Shown piece after piece: positions 1-8,038 of a DNA stretch of 64,000 nt (within the stretch, counting starts at the first letter, position 1; every line of letters starts with the position of its first letter). Below the pieces are notes generated by a model. That model searched no databases, was not told the origin of the DNA, and saw only the letters and a list, made by a program, of their open reading frames with translations. The DNA is taken from contig NZ_CAURPW010000007.1 in the NCBI RefSeq assembly GCF_963526985.1, positions 1-64,000 of the forward strand, in the 5' to 3' direction. This DNA comes from an uncultured Campylobacter sp. (lineage in GTDB: Bacteria; Campylobacterota; Campylobacteria; Campylobacterales; Campylobacteraceae). The translations under genes and the position numbers were made by a program.

Positions 1-54
1 ACCGCCGACCCACTGCTTACAAGGCAGTAGCTCTACCAACTGAGCTACACCAGC
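1..54 (-). tRNA. tRNA-Thr (anticodon TGT), cut by the window edge
   Basis: Read on the minus strand, the segment begins GCTGGTGTAGCTCAG, a typical acceptor and D-arm, and has an anticodon stem ACTGC/GCAGT around the loop CTTGTAA. The anticodon TGT decodes ACA (threonine). The variable region and the start of the T-arm (GGGTCGGCGGT) are present; the rest lies before position 1. Confidence 0.93.
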
Positions 55-173
55 ATCCTGATTTGTGAAAGTTGGATTATAGCCCAATTTCTTCTCAAAG
101 TCAAGACTTTTGCAAAAAATAGTCGCGTTTTATATTATTTTTATAAAAACATGCCTTTGGTTAGAAAATTTCT

Positions 174-599
174 TTAGCCCATAGGCTCCGGAGCTTCTTT
201 AAATTTTAAATCTTTTCTAAGTTTTGAATGCGGTTTCGTAGGCGGTTTTTCCTCGCCTGTTTTTTGCTCTACGATACCTATTTGAGCCTCGTCTTCTTTG
301 GCGACTAGCGCATAAGCCTCTTTAAATCCAGCCGCCTTAATCTTTTGCGTCAGAACCTTAATATCGTTTTTATTCATGGTACGCGTTTTGACCGCTATAG
401 AGCGGTACCTACCGAATCTACCGCTAACTACGGCTTTTACGCCGTCTATCTTAGCGACTTTACGCTCTATATCGGCTCGCTCGCGTTCTATGGATTCTTG
501 TGTTACGTCGTCGCCAAATGCGCTTACGAAGATATTATATTCGCTATTTGCGAGTAAAACACTGCAAAGCAATAAAAAAACAACGACGATTTTTTTCAT
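174..599 (-). CDS. secreted protein with a SPOR-like fold (hypothetical)
   Basis: The start is set at the ATG at 599, eight codons inside the longest reading frame. It opens a clear signal peptide (MKKIVVVFLLLCSVLLANS) and follows an AGGAG ribosome site. The mature part, about 120 residues, alternates short strands and helices (a segment ending in GVKAVVSGRFG, then VLTQKIKAAGFKEAYAL), which resembles a SPOR-type peptidoglycan-binding domain. The tail after about residue 105 is charged and proline-rich. It stands alone between a tRNA gene and the Fe-S protein gene. SPOR is inferred from the pattern only; an unrelated periplasmic protein is possible. Confidence 0.75.
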   Translation of the reverse strand: MKKIVVVFLLLCSVLLANSEYNIFVSAFGDDVTQESIERERADIERKVAKIDGVKAVVSGRFGRYRSIAVKTRTMNKNDIKVLTQKIKAAGFKEAYALVAKEDEAQIGIVEQKTGEEKPPTKPHSKLRKDLKFKEAPEPMG

Positions 600-684
600 G
601 CTTCTCCTTTTTGCTTGCACCAAATTTAACTGTTTGGATTATATACGACAATGAATAAAATTGCGATAAATTTGACTGAGCGCC

Positions 685-1944
685 TTACTCCAGCGCTCTT
701 GCTATGAGCTCGATGGGGTTCTCGCATTTTACGTTCGAGCCGTCTATATGCAACGCATTTGAAATTTGCATTTTACAGGCGCTACACTCCGCGCTTACGA
801 TCTTTGCGCCCGAGTTTTTTATCATCTCGGATTTTCTTTGTCCGGCCGCGCGGCTTAGGTGATATTTTTCAGACTGCATCGTCACTCCGCCAAAACCGCA
901 GCACTCGTTTGGATCGCTCATCTCTGTTATTTCGTAGTTTTGAGCGAGCAGTTTGCGAGGCTCTTTGAAGACGCCTTGCATTTTTCTAGCGTGACAAGGA
1001 TCGTGATAGGTCACGGAGGCTAAGTTTTTGCCCTTTTTTGCCAAAATTTCAGCCAAATTCGTAAATTTTTCAAAATACTCCGTCGCTAAAAATATCTTCT
1101 TGCTCACTGCTTTTGCGCGCTCTCGCCACTGTTCGTCATCATGGAAAAAGTGCTCGTAGTCGATCTTTATCATCGCAGAACAAGTCGCCTCCGGCACGAT
1201 GATAGCGTCTAAATTTAACAAAAGCCGCTCGAAATACTCGATATTTTTCTTTGCTAAAACCTCGACCGTCGCAAAACCCCCCGTAAAATACGCCGGCGCG
1301 CCGCAACAGGCCTGCTTTTTCATCAAATTTAAATTTAGCCCAAGCTCGCGCGCGATCTTAACGAGAGCCTCACCGACGCCCGTATATGCGTAGTTTCCCA
1401 TACAGCCGATAAAAACTCCGATAGTTTTTTCTCCGCCGTTGTCGATAAACTCGGCGTGCGAGTTTAAAAAGCTCTTTTTGCTAGCAGCTGGCAAAAGTCG
1501 TTCTTTTTTCACCATCGGTAGGCTAAATCTCGGACTCATCGCGCCTTCTTTGATCTTAAACGCACAGCTTTGAAACACATAGCCCAGCCTCGCACAAAAG
1601 TCCATAACCGCGCGGTGGCGCAGTAGCCAAAAAAACGCCTTTTTATACCACGCGATGCCGAATTTTTCCGCGATGTCGCGTCGAACGTTTTCTATCGCCG
1701 TGTCCACGCGCAAGGAGTTTGGGCAGACCTCGACGCAGCTCGTGCATAAAAAGCAGCTTTCAAAGATATTTTTAGCGTTTTTATCAAGCTTTAGCTCGCC
1801 GCGCTCGTAGGCTCCCACGAGGTCTAAAAAGCCGCGCGGAGAGGTCGTTTCGTCGGGGTTTACATGATGGATCGTACAGACTTGTATGCATTTGCCGCAT
1901 TTTACGCATTTATCCGAAATTTCGCTAAATTTAAACATATCCAC
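685..1944 (-). CDS. (Fe-S)-binding protein, GlpC/heterodisulfide-reductase type
   Basis: This 419-residue protein has two N-terminal 4Fe-4S ferredoxin motifs (Cys13/16/19/23 and Cys64/67/70/74), followed by two CCG-type cysteine domains marked by CCGAPAYFTGG and CCGFGG. That order is typical of electron-transfer subunits such as GlpC, LutA and GlcF. No signal peptide is visible, so it should act at the cytoplasmic face. It lies three bases after hemN in the same direction, as C. jejuni Cj0991c follows Cj0992c. The coupled dehydrogenase is unknown. Co-transcription with hemN may reflect a shared need for anaerobic electron transfer, which is inference. Confidence 0.88.
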   Translation of the reverse strand: MDMFKFSEISDKCVKCGKCIQVCTIHHVNPDETTSPRGFLDLVGAYERGELKLDKNAKNIFESCFLCTSCVEVCPNSLRVDTAIENVRRDIAEKFGIAWYKKAFFWLLRHRAVMDFCARLGYVFQSCAFKIKEGAMSPRFSLPMVKKERLLPAASKKSFLNSHAEFIDNGGEKTIGVFIGCMGNYAYTGVGEALVKIARELGLNLNLMKKQACCGAPAYFTGGFATVEVLAKKNIEYFERLLLNLDAIIVPEATCSAMIKIDYEHFFHDDEQWRERAKAVSKKIFLATEYFEKFTNLAEILAKKGKNLASVTYHDPCHARKMQGVFKEPRKLLAQNYEITEMSDPNECCGFGGVTMQSEKYHLSRAAGQRKSEMIKNSGAKIVSAECSACKMQISNALHIDGSNVKCENPIELIARALE

Positions 1945-1947
1945 CCA

Positions 1948-3309
1948 TCAAACCGTTTTTGAAAATCGGCGTAAATTTTCCGGTATTTTTTTCAGATACG
2001 CGTCAAAGCACATCGCGATATTGCGGATGATTAGCGTGCCGGTCTCGTTTACGCTGATTTTTTCGGGCGTTACGGTTACGAATTCGCTCAAATTTTCAAG
2101 CTCAACCAAATCATCCTTAAAATACTCGAAAAATTTGATGTCAAATTTGGCCTCGACCGCCTTGATATCAAGCGCAAAGTTGCTCATCAGACTCATGATC
2201 ACGGCTTTACTTATTAGATCGTCTTCGTTTAGATAAATACCCTTGCAATACGGCAAAACGCCGCTATCTAGGGCCTTTTCGTATTCGTCCATATCCTTGA
2301 AATTTTGAGCGTAGTATCTTTGTCCCTCGCCGATACTAGTTAGTCCGATGCCGATTAGATCGGCTCCGCCCTTGGTCGTGTAGCCTTGGAAATTTCGGTG
2401 AAGCGTGCCGTTAGCAAGCGCGCCGAAAAGCTCGTCGCCCGGCTTTGCAAAGTGATCCATGCCGATCATTTTGTAGCCGTTTTTGATAAAAAACTCGGCC
2501 GTGTATTTTAAAATTTCTAGCTTGGTTTTAGGGCTTGGTAGCGTAGCTTCGTCAAATTTACGCATAGATTTTTTTATCCACGGCACGTGCGCGTAGTTAA
2601 ACACCGCTAGGCGGTCCGGAGACAGCGTCAGAGCCTTATCCAGCGTCGCTTTAAAGCTTTCAATCGTCTGATACGGCAGGCCGTAGATCAAGTCCATATT
2701 TATCGAGTTTATGCCCTTAGCACGCGCCATATCTACGGCGTTTTTGGTGATCTCGTAGGGCTGGATGCGGTGGATCTCCTTTTGCACCCGCTCGTCAAAG
2801 TCCTGCACGCCGTAGCTGATACGGTTAAAGCCGTGCGAAATCAGCACGTCAAGCTGTTCGGACGTTAAAAATCTCGGGTCGATTTCACAGCTGATTTCAG
2901 CCTCGGGCGAGAAATTTTTAAATTTAGCCTTTATCATTTTTATGATTTCATCAAGCTGATCCGCACCGTAAAACGTCGGGGTGCCGCCGCCAAAGTGCAT
3001 TTGTAGCACGGGCGCGCTCGTATCGAGGTTCGCCACTAGCAGATCGAGCTCTTTTTGCAGATACTGCATATAGCGCGTTTTGCGGTCCTCTTTGCTCGTA
3101 TAAATTACGTTGCAACCGCAAAAATAACAGGCGCTGCGGCAAAACGGCAGGTGCAAATAAAGCGAAAGCGGGCGCGAGGCGTCGCGGTTTTTTAGCTCGG
3201 CTATATAGTCCTCGTAGCTAAATTTATCGCTAAACTCAGGCGCGGTCGGATAGCTCGTGTAGCGCGGTCCCGGGCGCGAATACTTCACGTAAGCGTCAAA
3301 ATCTATCAT
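1948..3309 (-). CDS. hemN: oxygen-independent coproporphyrinogen III oxidase
   Basis: HemN is a radical-SAM enzyme that decarboxylates two propionate side chains of coproporphyrinogen III during heme synthesis without oxygen. The CX3CX2C cluster motif is seen at Cys57, Cys61 and Cys64, followed by Cys66. The N-terminal segment KYSRPGPRYTSYPTAPEF and the GGGTPTF glycine motif are characteristic. Length (453 residues) fits true HemN rather than the shorter HemW. The start overlaps the stop of the preceding DUF2603 gene by 4 bases, indicating translational coupling. hemB nearby belongs to the same pathway. Confidence 0.96.
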   Translation of the reverse strand: MIDFDAYVKYSRPGPRYTSYPTAPEFSDKFSYEDYIAELKNRDASRPLSLYLHLPFCRSACYFCGCNVIYTSKEDRKTRYMQYLQKELDLLVANLDTSAPVLQMHFGGGTPTFYGADQLDEIIKMIKAKFKNFSPEAEISCEIDPRFLTSEQLDVLISHGFNRISYGVQDFDERVQKEIHRIQPYEITKNAVDMARAKGINSINMDLIYGLPYQTIESFKATLDKALTLSPDRLAVFNYAHVPWIKKSMRKFDEATLPSPKTKLEILKYTAEFFIKNGYKMIGMDHFAKPGDELFGALANGTLHRNFQGYTTKGGADLIGIGLTSIGEGQRYYAQNFKDMDEYEKALDSGVLPYCKGIYLNEDDLISKAVIMSLMSNFALDIKAVEAKFDIKFFEYFKDDLVELENLSEFVTVTPEKISVNETGTLIIRNIAMCFDAYLKKIPENLRRFSKTV

Positions 3310-3797
3310 AGCGTTTTATTCCTCGCGTTTTTTATTATATTTTGCATATCGACGAACAGATTAGGATGCTGCTTTTTGATATCCTTTACCAGTTTTTCCA
3401 AATTTACGTCGATGCTTTTTTTCTTTTTGCTTTTTGCGGCGATCTTGCGTATCTCGTCCATCGCCACGACCCAAACGTCCGCAAAATCTATCGGCACGTT
3501 CTGCCAGATCGTCTTTTCAAGCCTTAGCTCGAAATTTTCCTTTTGGACGTTGCGGTAGGCTTCGATGAGCTGCGAGAGCGATTTTAACGAAACCATCGTG
3601 TGCAAATTTTGATTTTCGTCAATGCCGAACCACGGCTCCACCCCGTCCCACGAGCCGCTTTTTAGGCTGAGGCTCATTTGACTCGGATCGCTTGTCGGCA
3701 CGATCTCAAATATCGTTTTCTCGCCCTCTTTTATCCCGAGCTCGTCTGAGATTTCATCTATTTTTTCGTATGTTTTTTGTAGATTTTTTTCTTTCAT
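3306..3797 (-). CDS. DUF2603 (UPF0763) family protein
   Basis: A 163-residue soluble protein with no signal peptide, found between argF and hemN as in C. jejuni Cj0993c. The family is known essentially from Campylobacterota and has no assigned function. The sequence begins with a charged helix and contains a strand-rich middle (IFEIVPTSDPSQMSLSLKSG). The C-terminal third is lysine-rich and helical. Spacing to argF is 13 bases and it overlaps hemN by 4, so all three are probably on one mRNA. Confidence 0.88.
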   Translation of the reverse strand: MKEKNLQKTYEKIDEISDELGIKEGEKTIFEIVPTSDPSQMSLSLKSGSWDGVEPWFGIDENQNLHTMVSLKSLSQLIEAYRNVQKENFELRLEKTIWQNVPIDFADVWVVAMDEIRKIAAKSKKKKSIDVNLEKLVKDIKKQHPNLFVDMQNIIKNARNKTL

Positions 3798-3810
3798 TTA
3801 CTTCCTTAAC

Positions 3811-4740
3811 TTACCCGTTTCGCTGCCTATCCAGCCACACCATCACGCCTTTTTGCGCGTGCAGGCGGTTTTCGGCTTCGGCGAAAATCTCATCCGCATG
3901 CGCTTCAAACACCGCCTCGCTCACCTCGTATCCTCGGTAGGCAGGCAAGCAGTGCAAAAATATCGCGCCGGGCGCGGCTAATTTCATCAAATTTTCATCC
4001 ACGCAAAATCCTGCAAAATCCCTCAGGCGCTTTTCTTTTTCCGCCTCTTGTCCCATCGAGACCCAGGTGTCGGTAGTGACGAGGTTAGCGCCCGAGACGG
4101 CTTCTTTTGCGTCATGAGTTAGATAAATTTTAGCTCCCGAAATTTGAGCGTTTTTCATCGCTAAATTTAGGATTTCGCCGTCCGGCTCGTAGCCTGCGGG
4201 CGTCGCGATCCTTAGCTCAAAGCCGAGCTTGCTAGCTAGCATCAGCCACGAGTGAGCCATGTTGTTGCCGTCGCCCACGAACGCCGCTTTTATCTCGTCT
4301 ATTTTTAGCCCGCATTCGACAGCCGTCATGAGATCGGCCATCAGCTGCGCGGGGTGAAATTTATCGCTAAGGCCGTTTATCACGGGCACGCGGCTAAATT
4401 TGGCAAATTCCTCGAGCGTCTCGTGGCGATTAACGCGAGCCATGATGAGATCACACATTCGCGAGATCACGCGCGCGGTGTCTTTTATCGGTTCTCCTCG
4501 CCCGATCTGGATATCGCTCGAGCTAAGAAATAGAGCATGTCCGCCAAGCTCGTTCATCCCCACGTCAAAGCTTACGCGCGTTCTAGTCGAGCTTTTCTCA
4601 AATATCATCGCCAGTTTTTGATCTTTGAGATACGGTTTGAAATCTCGCGCCTTTGCCTCTTTTTTTATCTCGCGCGCTAAATTTATCATTTCTAAAATTT
4701 CGTCTTTACCGAAGTCGTTTAGCGTCAAAAAGTGTCGCAT
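3811..4740 (-). CDS. argF: ornithine carbamoyltransferase
   Basis: Joins carbamoyl phosphate to ornithine to make citrulline in arginine synthesis. The start is the ATG at 4740 (MRHFLTLNDF), preceded by AGGGGG; the longer frame adds ten unlikely residues. The carbamoyl-phosphate motif STRTR is at residues 51-55. HPAQ lies in the middle and the ornithine loop HCLP near the C-terminus. At 309 residues it is of normal length for a catabolic or anabolic OTCase; the biosynthetic role is inferred from the Cj0994c synteny. It heads the argF, DUF2603, hemN, Fe-S protein run and lies downstream of a structured element. Confidence 0.96.
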   Translation of the reverse strand: MRHFLTLNDFGKDEILEMINLAREIKKEAKARDFKPYLKDQKLAMIFEKSSTRTRVSFDVGMNELGGHALFLSSSDIQIGRGEPIKDTARVISRMCDLIMARVNRHETLEEFAKFSRVPVINGLSDKFHPAQLMADLMTAVECGLKIDEIKAAFVGDGNNMAHSWLMLASKLGFELRIATPAGYEPDGEILNLAMKNAQISGAKIYLTHDAKEAVSGANLVTTDTWVSMGQEAEKEKRLRDFAGFCVDENLMKLAAPGAIFLHCLPAYRGYEVSEAVFEAHADEIFAEAENRLHAQKGVMVWLDRQRNG

Positions 4741-4781
4741 TTTGCCCCCTTTATTCCCAAATTTGCCCACAAATTTTTAAG

Positions 4782-4920
4782 GCGAAGTATCGTGAGATAG
4801 ATTTGCTTGTTTTCTACTTCGCTACGCTTGTAGCTAAATAGAAGAAGTAAATTTCGTCCCAAGATAAGGCATGCGGCCTATCGCAGGGCGAAATTTACGA
4901 AATCAAGCAAAGATACTCGC
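4782..4920 (-). repeat. structured stem-loop element, copy A (3' of hemB)
   Basis: The core at 4849-4896 has arms AAATTTCGTCCC and GGGCGAAATTT around an inner hairpin AGGC-ATGCG-GCCT. The same 48-bp core recurs at 52257-52304 with a different loop. Outer arms also pair: TTTGCTTG (4802-4809) with CAAGCAAA (4904-4911), and GCGAAGTATC (4782-4791) with GATACTCGC (4912-4920). A side hairpin GCTAC-GCTT-GTAGC (4821-4834), extended by TTCTA/TAGAA, is present only here. The core ends 35 bases after the hemB stop. Function unknown; a 3' UTR or REP-like role is inference. Confidence 0.75.
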
Positions 4921-4931
4921 GAGACGAGCCG

Positions 4932-5903
4932 CTATTTTCTTAGTAAAGCGGCAGCTTCTTTAGCATGATAGCTTATTATCATATCCGCCCCCGCTCTCTT
5001 AAACCCGACCAGCGTCTCCATCATTACTCGCTCGTAGTCGATGACGCCCGCAATTGCTGCGGCTTTTAGCAGGGCGTATTCGCCGCTCACGTTATACGCG
5101 CAGATCGGCAGTCTCGTCGCCTCGCGCAGATCGCGGATGATGTCTAAATACGCAAGGGCGGGCTTTACCATCAAGATATCGGCGCCTTGCGCCTCGTCTT
5201 CTAAGCTCTCGCTCACGGCTTCTAGGCGGTTTGCGCTATCCATCTGGTAGCTTTTTCTATCGCCGAAGCTCGGCGCTGATTCCGCTACGTCGCGAAACGG
5301 CCCGTAGTACGCCGAAGCAAATTTGGTCGAATACGCCATAATCGGCAAATTTTCGTATCCGTTTGTATCCAGCGCCCCGCGCAAGGTAGCGATGATGCCG
5401 TCCATCATGCCGCTTGGAGCGATCATATCGGCGCCGTTTCTAGCATGGATCAGAGCTTGTTTAGCCGATATTTCCAGCGTCGCGTCGTTATCGACGGTCT
5501 GGTGGACGTGGTCTAGGATACCGCAGTGACCGTGATCGGTGTACTCGCAAAAGCAAAGATCCGTTATCACGACGAGGTCTGCAAATTTATCCTTTATCGC
5601 TCGAAGCGCCGTTGCTATGATGCCGTCATCGCTTAGAGCGTCGCTGCCTACGCTATCTTTTAGGCTCGGGATTCCAAACAAAATAACCGCTTTTATGCCT
5701 AAATTTCGCACGATTTCGCACTCTTTTAAAATTTCGTCCAAACTCATCTGAAAGACGCCCGGCATCGAGCTTATCTCTTTTTTCACGCCCTTACCTTCGA
5801 CGACGAAAAGCGGATAGATAAAATCGCTCGCCGCAACGCTAGTTTCGCGCACCATCTGCCTGATCGCGGGGTTTATCCTAAGCCTTCTAAAACGTTTAAA
5901 CAT
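4932..5903 (-). CDS. hemB: delta-aminolevulinic acid dehydratase (porphobilinogen synthase)
   Basis: Condenses two 5-aminolevulinate molecules to porphobilinogen, the first common pyrrole of tetrapyrroles. The zinc-binding region CFCEYTDHGHCG is complete. Both active-site lysines sit in recognisable contexts (MAYSTKFASAYYGP and MVKPALAYLD). Length (323 residues) is normal. It is divergent from ribA across a 61-base promoter region, as Cj0995c is from Cj0996. The structured element at 4782-4920 lies directly after its stop codon. Confidence 0.97.
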   Translation of the reverse strand: MFKRFRRLRINPAIRQMVRETSVAASDFIYPLFVVEGKGVKKEISSMPGVFQMSLDEILKECEIVRNLGIKAVILFGIPSLKDSVGSDALSDDGIIATALRAIKDKFADLVVITDLCFCEYTDHGHCGILDHVHQTVDNDATLEISAKQALIHARNGADMIAPSGMMDGIIATLRGALDTNGYENLPIMAYSTKFASAYYGPFRDVAESAPSFGDRKSYQMDSANRLEAVSESLEDEAQGADILMVKPALAYLDIIRDLREATRLPICAYNVSGEYALLKAAAIAGVIDYERVMMETLVGFKRAGADMIISYHAKEAAALLRK

Positions 5904-5964
5904 AATTTTCCTTTTACTTCGCTACAATTTACGCTTAGTGTAACATAATAGGAGTTAAAATTTT

Positions 5965-6537
5965 ATGAATATCGAGCTTTCAAATACGGCGAATTTACCC
6001 TCTCGTTTCGGGATGTTTGAGATACAGGCCTTTAAGGAGGGCGAGAAGGAGCATTTGGCGATATTTAAAAGACCTTTCGGCGAGGTCGTAAACGTCCGCA
6101 TCCACTCCGAGTGCCTAACGGGCGATGCGATCGGCAGCCTAAAATGCGACTGTCGCGACCAGCTCGAAGCCAGCCTAAAGTACATCGAAGAGCACGGCGG
6201 TATGGTGATCTATCTACGCCAAGAGGGGCGAAATATCGGCCTGCTAAACAAAGTAAACGCCTACCACCTGCAAGACGAGGGCTTTGATACCATCGAGGCA
6301 AACCACCAGCTAGGCTTTAAGGCCGACGAGCGCACGTATGAGATCGTGGATTTTATCTTAAAGCACTTCGGCATCGAAAAGATAAATTTGCTAACCAATA
6401 ATCCAAAAAAACTGTCGGGGCTAAAATGCGTGCAGATCGTCTCTCGCGTGCCGATCGTGATACACGCGAACAAATTTAACGAAAACTACCTGCGCGTGAA
6501 AAAAGAGCAGATGGGGCATATGCTAGATGAAAATTGA
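5965..6537 (+). CDS. ribA: GTP cyclohydrolase II
   Basis: Opens the GTP imidazole ring as the first step of riboflavin synthesis. The zinc cysteines appear in CLTGDAIGSLKCDCRDQL, and the GTP-binding motif in QEGRNIGLLNK. At 190 residues this is a stand-alone RibA without the RibB domain. The ATG is preceded by AGGAG about nine bases upstream. Its last codons overlap the rsmG start by 11 bases, suggesting coupled translation. A -10-like CATAAT lies just ahead in the divergent hemB/ribA gap. Confidence 0.96.
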   Translation: MNIELSNTANLPSRFGMFEIQAFKEGEKEHLAIFKRPFGEVVNVRIHSECLTGDAIGSLKCDCRDQLEASLKYIEEHGGMVIYLRQEGRNIGLLNKVNAYHLQDEGFDTIEANHQLGFKADERTYEIVDFILKHFGIEKINLLTNNPKKLSGLKCVQIVSRVPIVIHANKFNENYLRVKKEQMGHMLDEN

Positions 6538-7084
6538 CCTGCCGAGGGACTTTGACGCGCAAACGGCGAAATTTAGCGAGATTTTGGCTAAATTTAACCG
6601 CGTGCACAGCCTCACCAACTACAAAAATTTAAACGAGCAGATAGCAGATAGCATAGCTCCGCTCGAAATTTTCCCGCAAATTTCGGGTGCTAAAACGGCG
6701 ATTGACGTGGGTAGCGGAGCGGGCTTTCCGGCGATATTTCTCGCGATGATTTTAAGGGAGTGCGAGTGGCATCTCTTTGAACCCAGCCCGAAAAAATCGG
6801 CGTTTCTAAGCTACGTCAAGGCCGAGCTAAATTTAACCAACGTCCGCGTAAAATCTTGTAAGATCGAGGACGGCGAGGCCTTCACGGCGCAGCTAATCAC
6901 TAGCCGAGCGCTGATGAAAACAAAAGATTTGCTTGGGATTTGCGACGGCTTTTTTGACGCGCAAACTCAAATTTTACTCTACAAAGGAAGCAGCGTGCAA
7001 AGCGAGCTAGAGGGGCTCAAGGCTCAAATTTACGGGCGCGGCAACCGAAATTACGTACTTATAAAGGGCGGCGATGTTATTTAA
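6527..7084 (+). CDS. rsmG: 16S rRNA (guanine-527-N7) methyltransferase
   Basis: RsmG (GidB) methylates G527 of 16S rRNA using S-adenosylmethionine; loss of the enzyme in other bacteria gives low-level streptomycin resistance. The SAM-binding motif I is DVGSGAGFPAIFLA. The N-terminal NRVHSLTNY segment is also family-typical. At 185 residues it is slightly short, as usual in Campylobacter. It overlaps ribA at its start and the next gene at its end, so it sits inside a tight run of genes matching Cj0996-Cj0998. Confidence 0.93.
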   Translation: MKIDLPRDFDAQTAKFSEILAKFNRVHSLTNYKNLNEQIADSIAPLEIFPQISGAKTAIDVGSGAGFPAIFLAMILRECEWHLFEPSPKKSAFLSYVKAELNLTNVRVKSCKIEDGEAFTAQLITSRALMKTKDLLGICDGFFDAQTQILLYKGSSVQSELEGLKAQIYGRGNRNYVLIKGGDVI

Positions 7085-7298
7085 AATTTTGGCTTTTCTA
7101 GCGGTTTTAATCGCGATTTATTTGATATTTTTTAAAACCCGCGTCAAAAGAGGCGTAAAAGGCGCAAAAAAAGAGGACGAGGATGCGCAAAATTTCGTCG
7201 AATGCAAAAAGTGCGGCACATTTATAGAGGCTAAAGATGCCGTAATAAGCGGCGGCGGTTATGTTTGCCAAGACTGCATACAAAGTAAAAAGGAGTAG
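7074..7298 (+). CDS. PP0621-family small membrane protein with zinc-ribbon motif
   Basis: A 74-residue protein with one N-terminal membrane helix (LFKILAFLAVLIAIYLIFF), a basic linker, and a C-terminal CXXC pair (ECKKCGTF and YVCQDC) that could form a small zinc ribbon. This layout matches the PP0621-type family, whose function is not established. It overlaps rsmG by 11 bases and is followed after 3 bases by the next gene, so it is part of the ribA-rsmG run. Confidence 0.82.
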   Translation: MLFKILAFLAVLIAIYLIFFKTRVKRGVKGAKKEDEDAQNFVECKKCGTFIEAKDAVISGGGYVCQDCIQSKKE

Positions 7299-7301
7299 AA
7301 A

Positions 7302-7682
7302 ATGCAATTAATCGGACACGAGCTAGTGCCCTATGAGCCGCTATTTTGGCGCGAAAACGCGGATCAGATCAAGGCGGACGAGCAAAATTTATTTAAATTC
7401 GACAAAGCGATGATAAAAGCGGTGCAAGAAAAAGGGGCTAAATTTAGCGTAGCTTGCGAGAACGTAAGCGAGTGCATAATCGCAAATGCGGCGGGCGCAA
7501 ACCTGCTTGTTATATCAAAGCGGGAGTTTACGCCAAAGGCCGCAAATTTGGCCCAATTTTATCTCTTTGACGCCAAAGTCGCTTGTATAATCGGCGATGA
7601 GAGCGAACTTAGCGAGATAGCGGGGTATCAAGCCGACGTCGCAATATTTAAAAACGCCGTAATAGGCAAGGATAAACGATGA
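7302..7682 (+). CDS. conserved Campylobacter protein of unknown function
   Basis: A 126-residue soluble protein. I do not recognise the family. Visible features are a helix-rich first half and an alternating strand/helix second half (ANAAGANLLVISKREFTPKA, then LFDAKVACIIGDESEL) that suggests a small Rossmann-like alpha/beta fold. It follows the zinc-ribbon protein after 3 bases and overlaps the next gene by 4 (ATGA). An accessory role to its operon neighbours is all that can be inferred. Confidence 0.75.
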   Translation: MQLIGHELVPYEPLFWRENADQIKADEQNLFKFDKAMIKAVQEKGAKFSVACENVSECIIANAAGANLLVISKREFTPKAANLAQFYLFDAKVACIIGDESELSEIAGYQADVAIFKNAVIGKDKR

Positions 7683-8014
7683 TAAAATTTCCGCCGCTAT
7701 ATCTAAAATTTTTAGAAGATATCGATGGCGAGGAGTGCGTGGACGTTTTTAACGAGTCTGGCGCGGGTGCGTATCTATACGGGCGCGCAGCTCTAGCCGA
7801 GCGAAACGAAACCTACGATGTAGCGCTTTACGAGCCCGGTTTTTATATGATAGGCCAAGACGGCGACCTTGGATTTTTCATAAAATTAAACTCGGACGAT
7901 GCGATTTATCTAAACGATCTAGGCGCGCTGGACTCGGCTCCGATGCGCCTAGCGGAGCGAGATATTTTTGCCTTTATCGAAAAGATAAAAGAGGGCGGCG
8001 AGATATTTTCGTAA
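7679..8014 (+). CDS. SMI1/KNR4-like (SUKH) small protein
   Basis: A 111-residue protein with the loose SUKH pattern: an N-terminal PPLYLKFLEDIDG segment, a central FYMIGQDGDLGFFIKLNSDD stretch and a C-terminal helix (ERDIFAFIEKIKEG). SUKH proteins are often immunity proteins of polymorphic toxins, but no toxin gene is adjacent here. It overlaps the preceding gene by 4 bases and precedes htpX by 24. The assignment rests on pattern only. Confidence 0.65.
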   Translation: MIKFPPLYLKFLEDIDGEECVDVFNESGAGAYLYGRAALAERNETYDVALYEPGFYMIGQDGDLGFFIKLNSDDAIYLNDLGALDSAPMRLAERDIFAFIEKIKEGGEIFS

Positions 8015-8038
8015 AATTTTTACGAGCAAAGGAAACAA

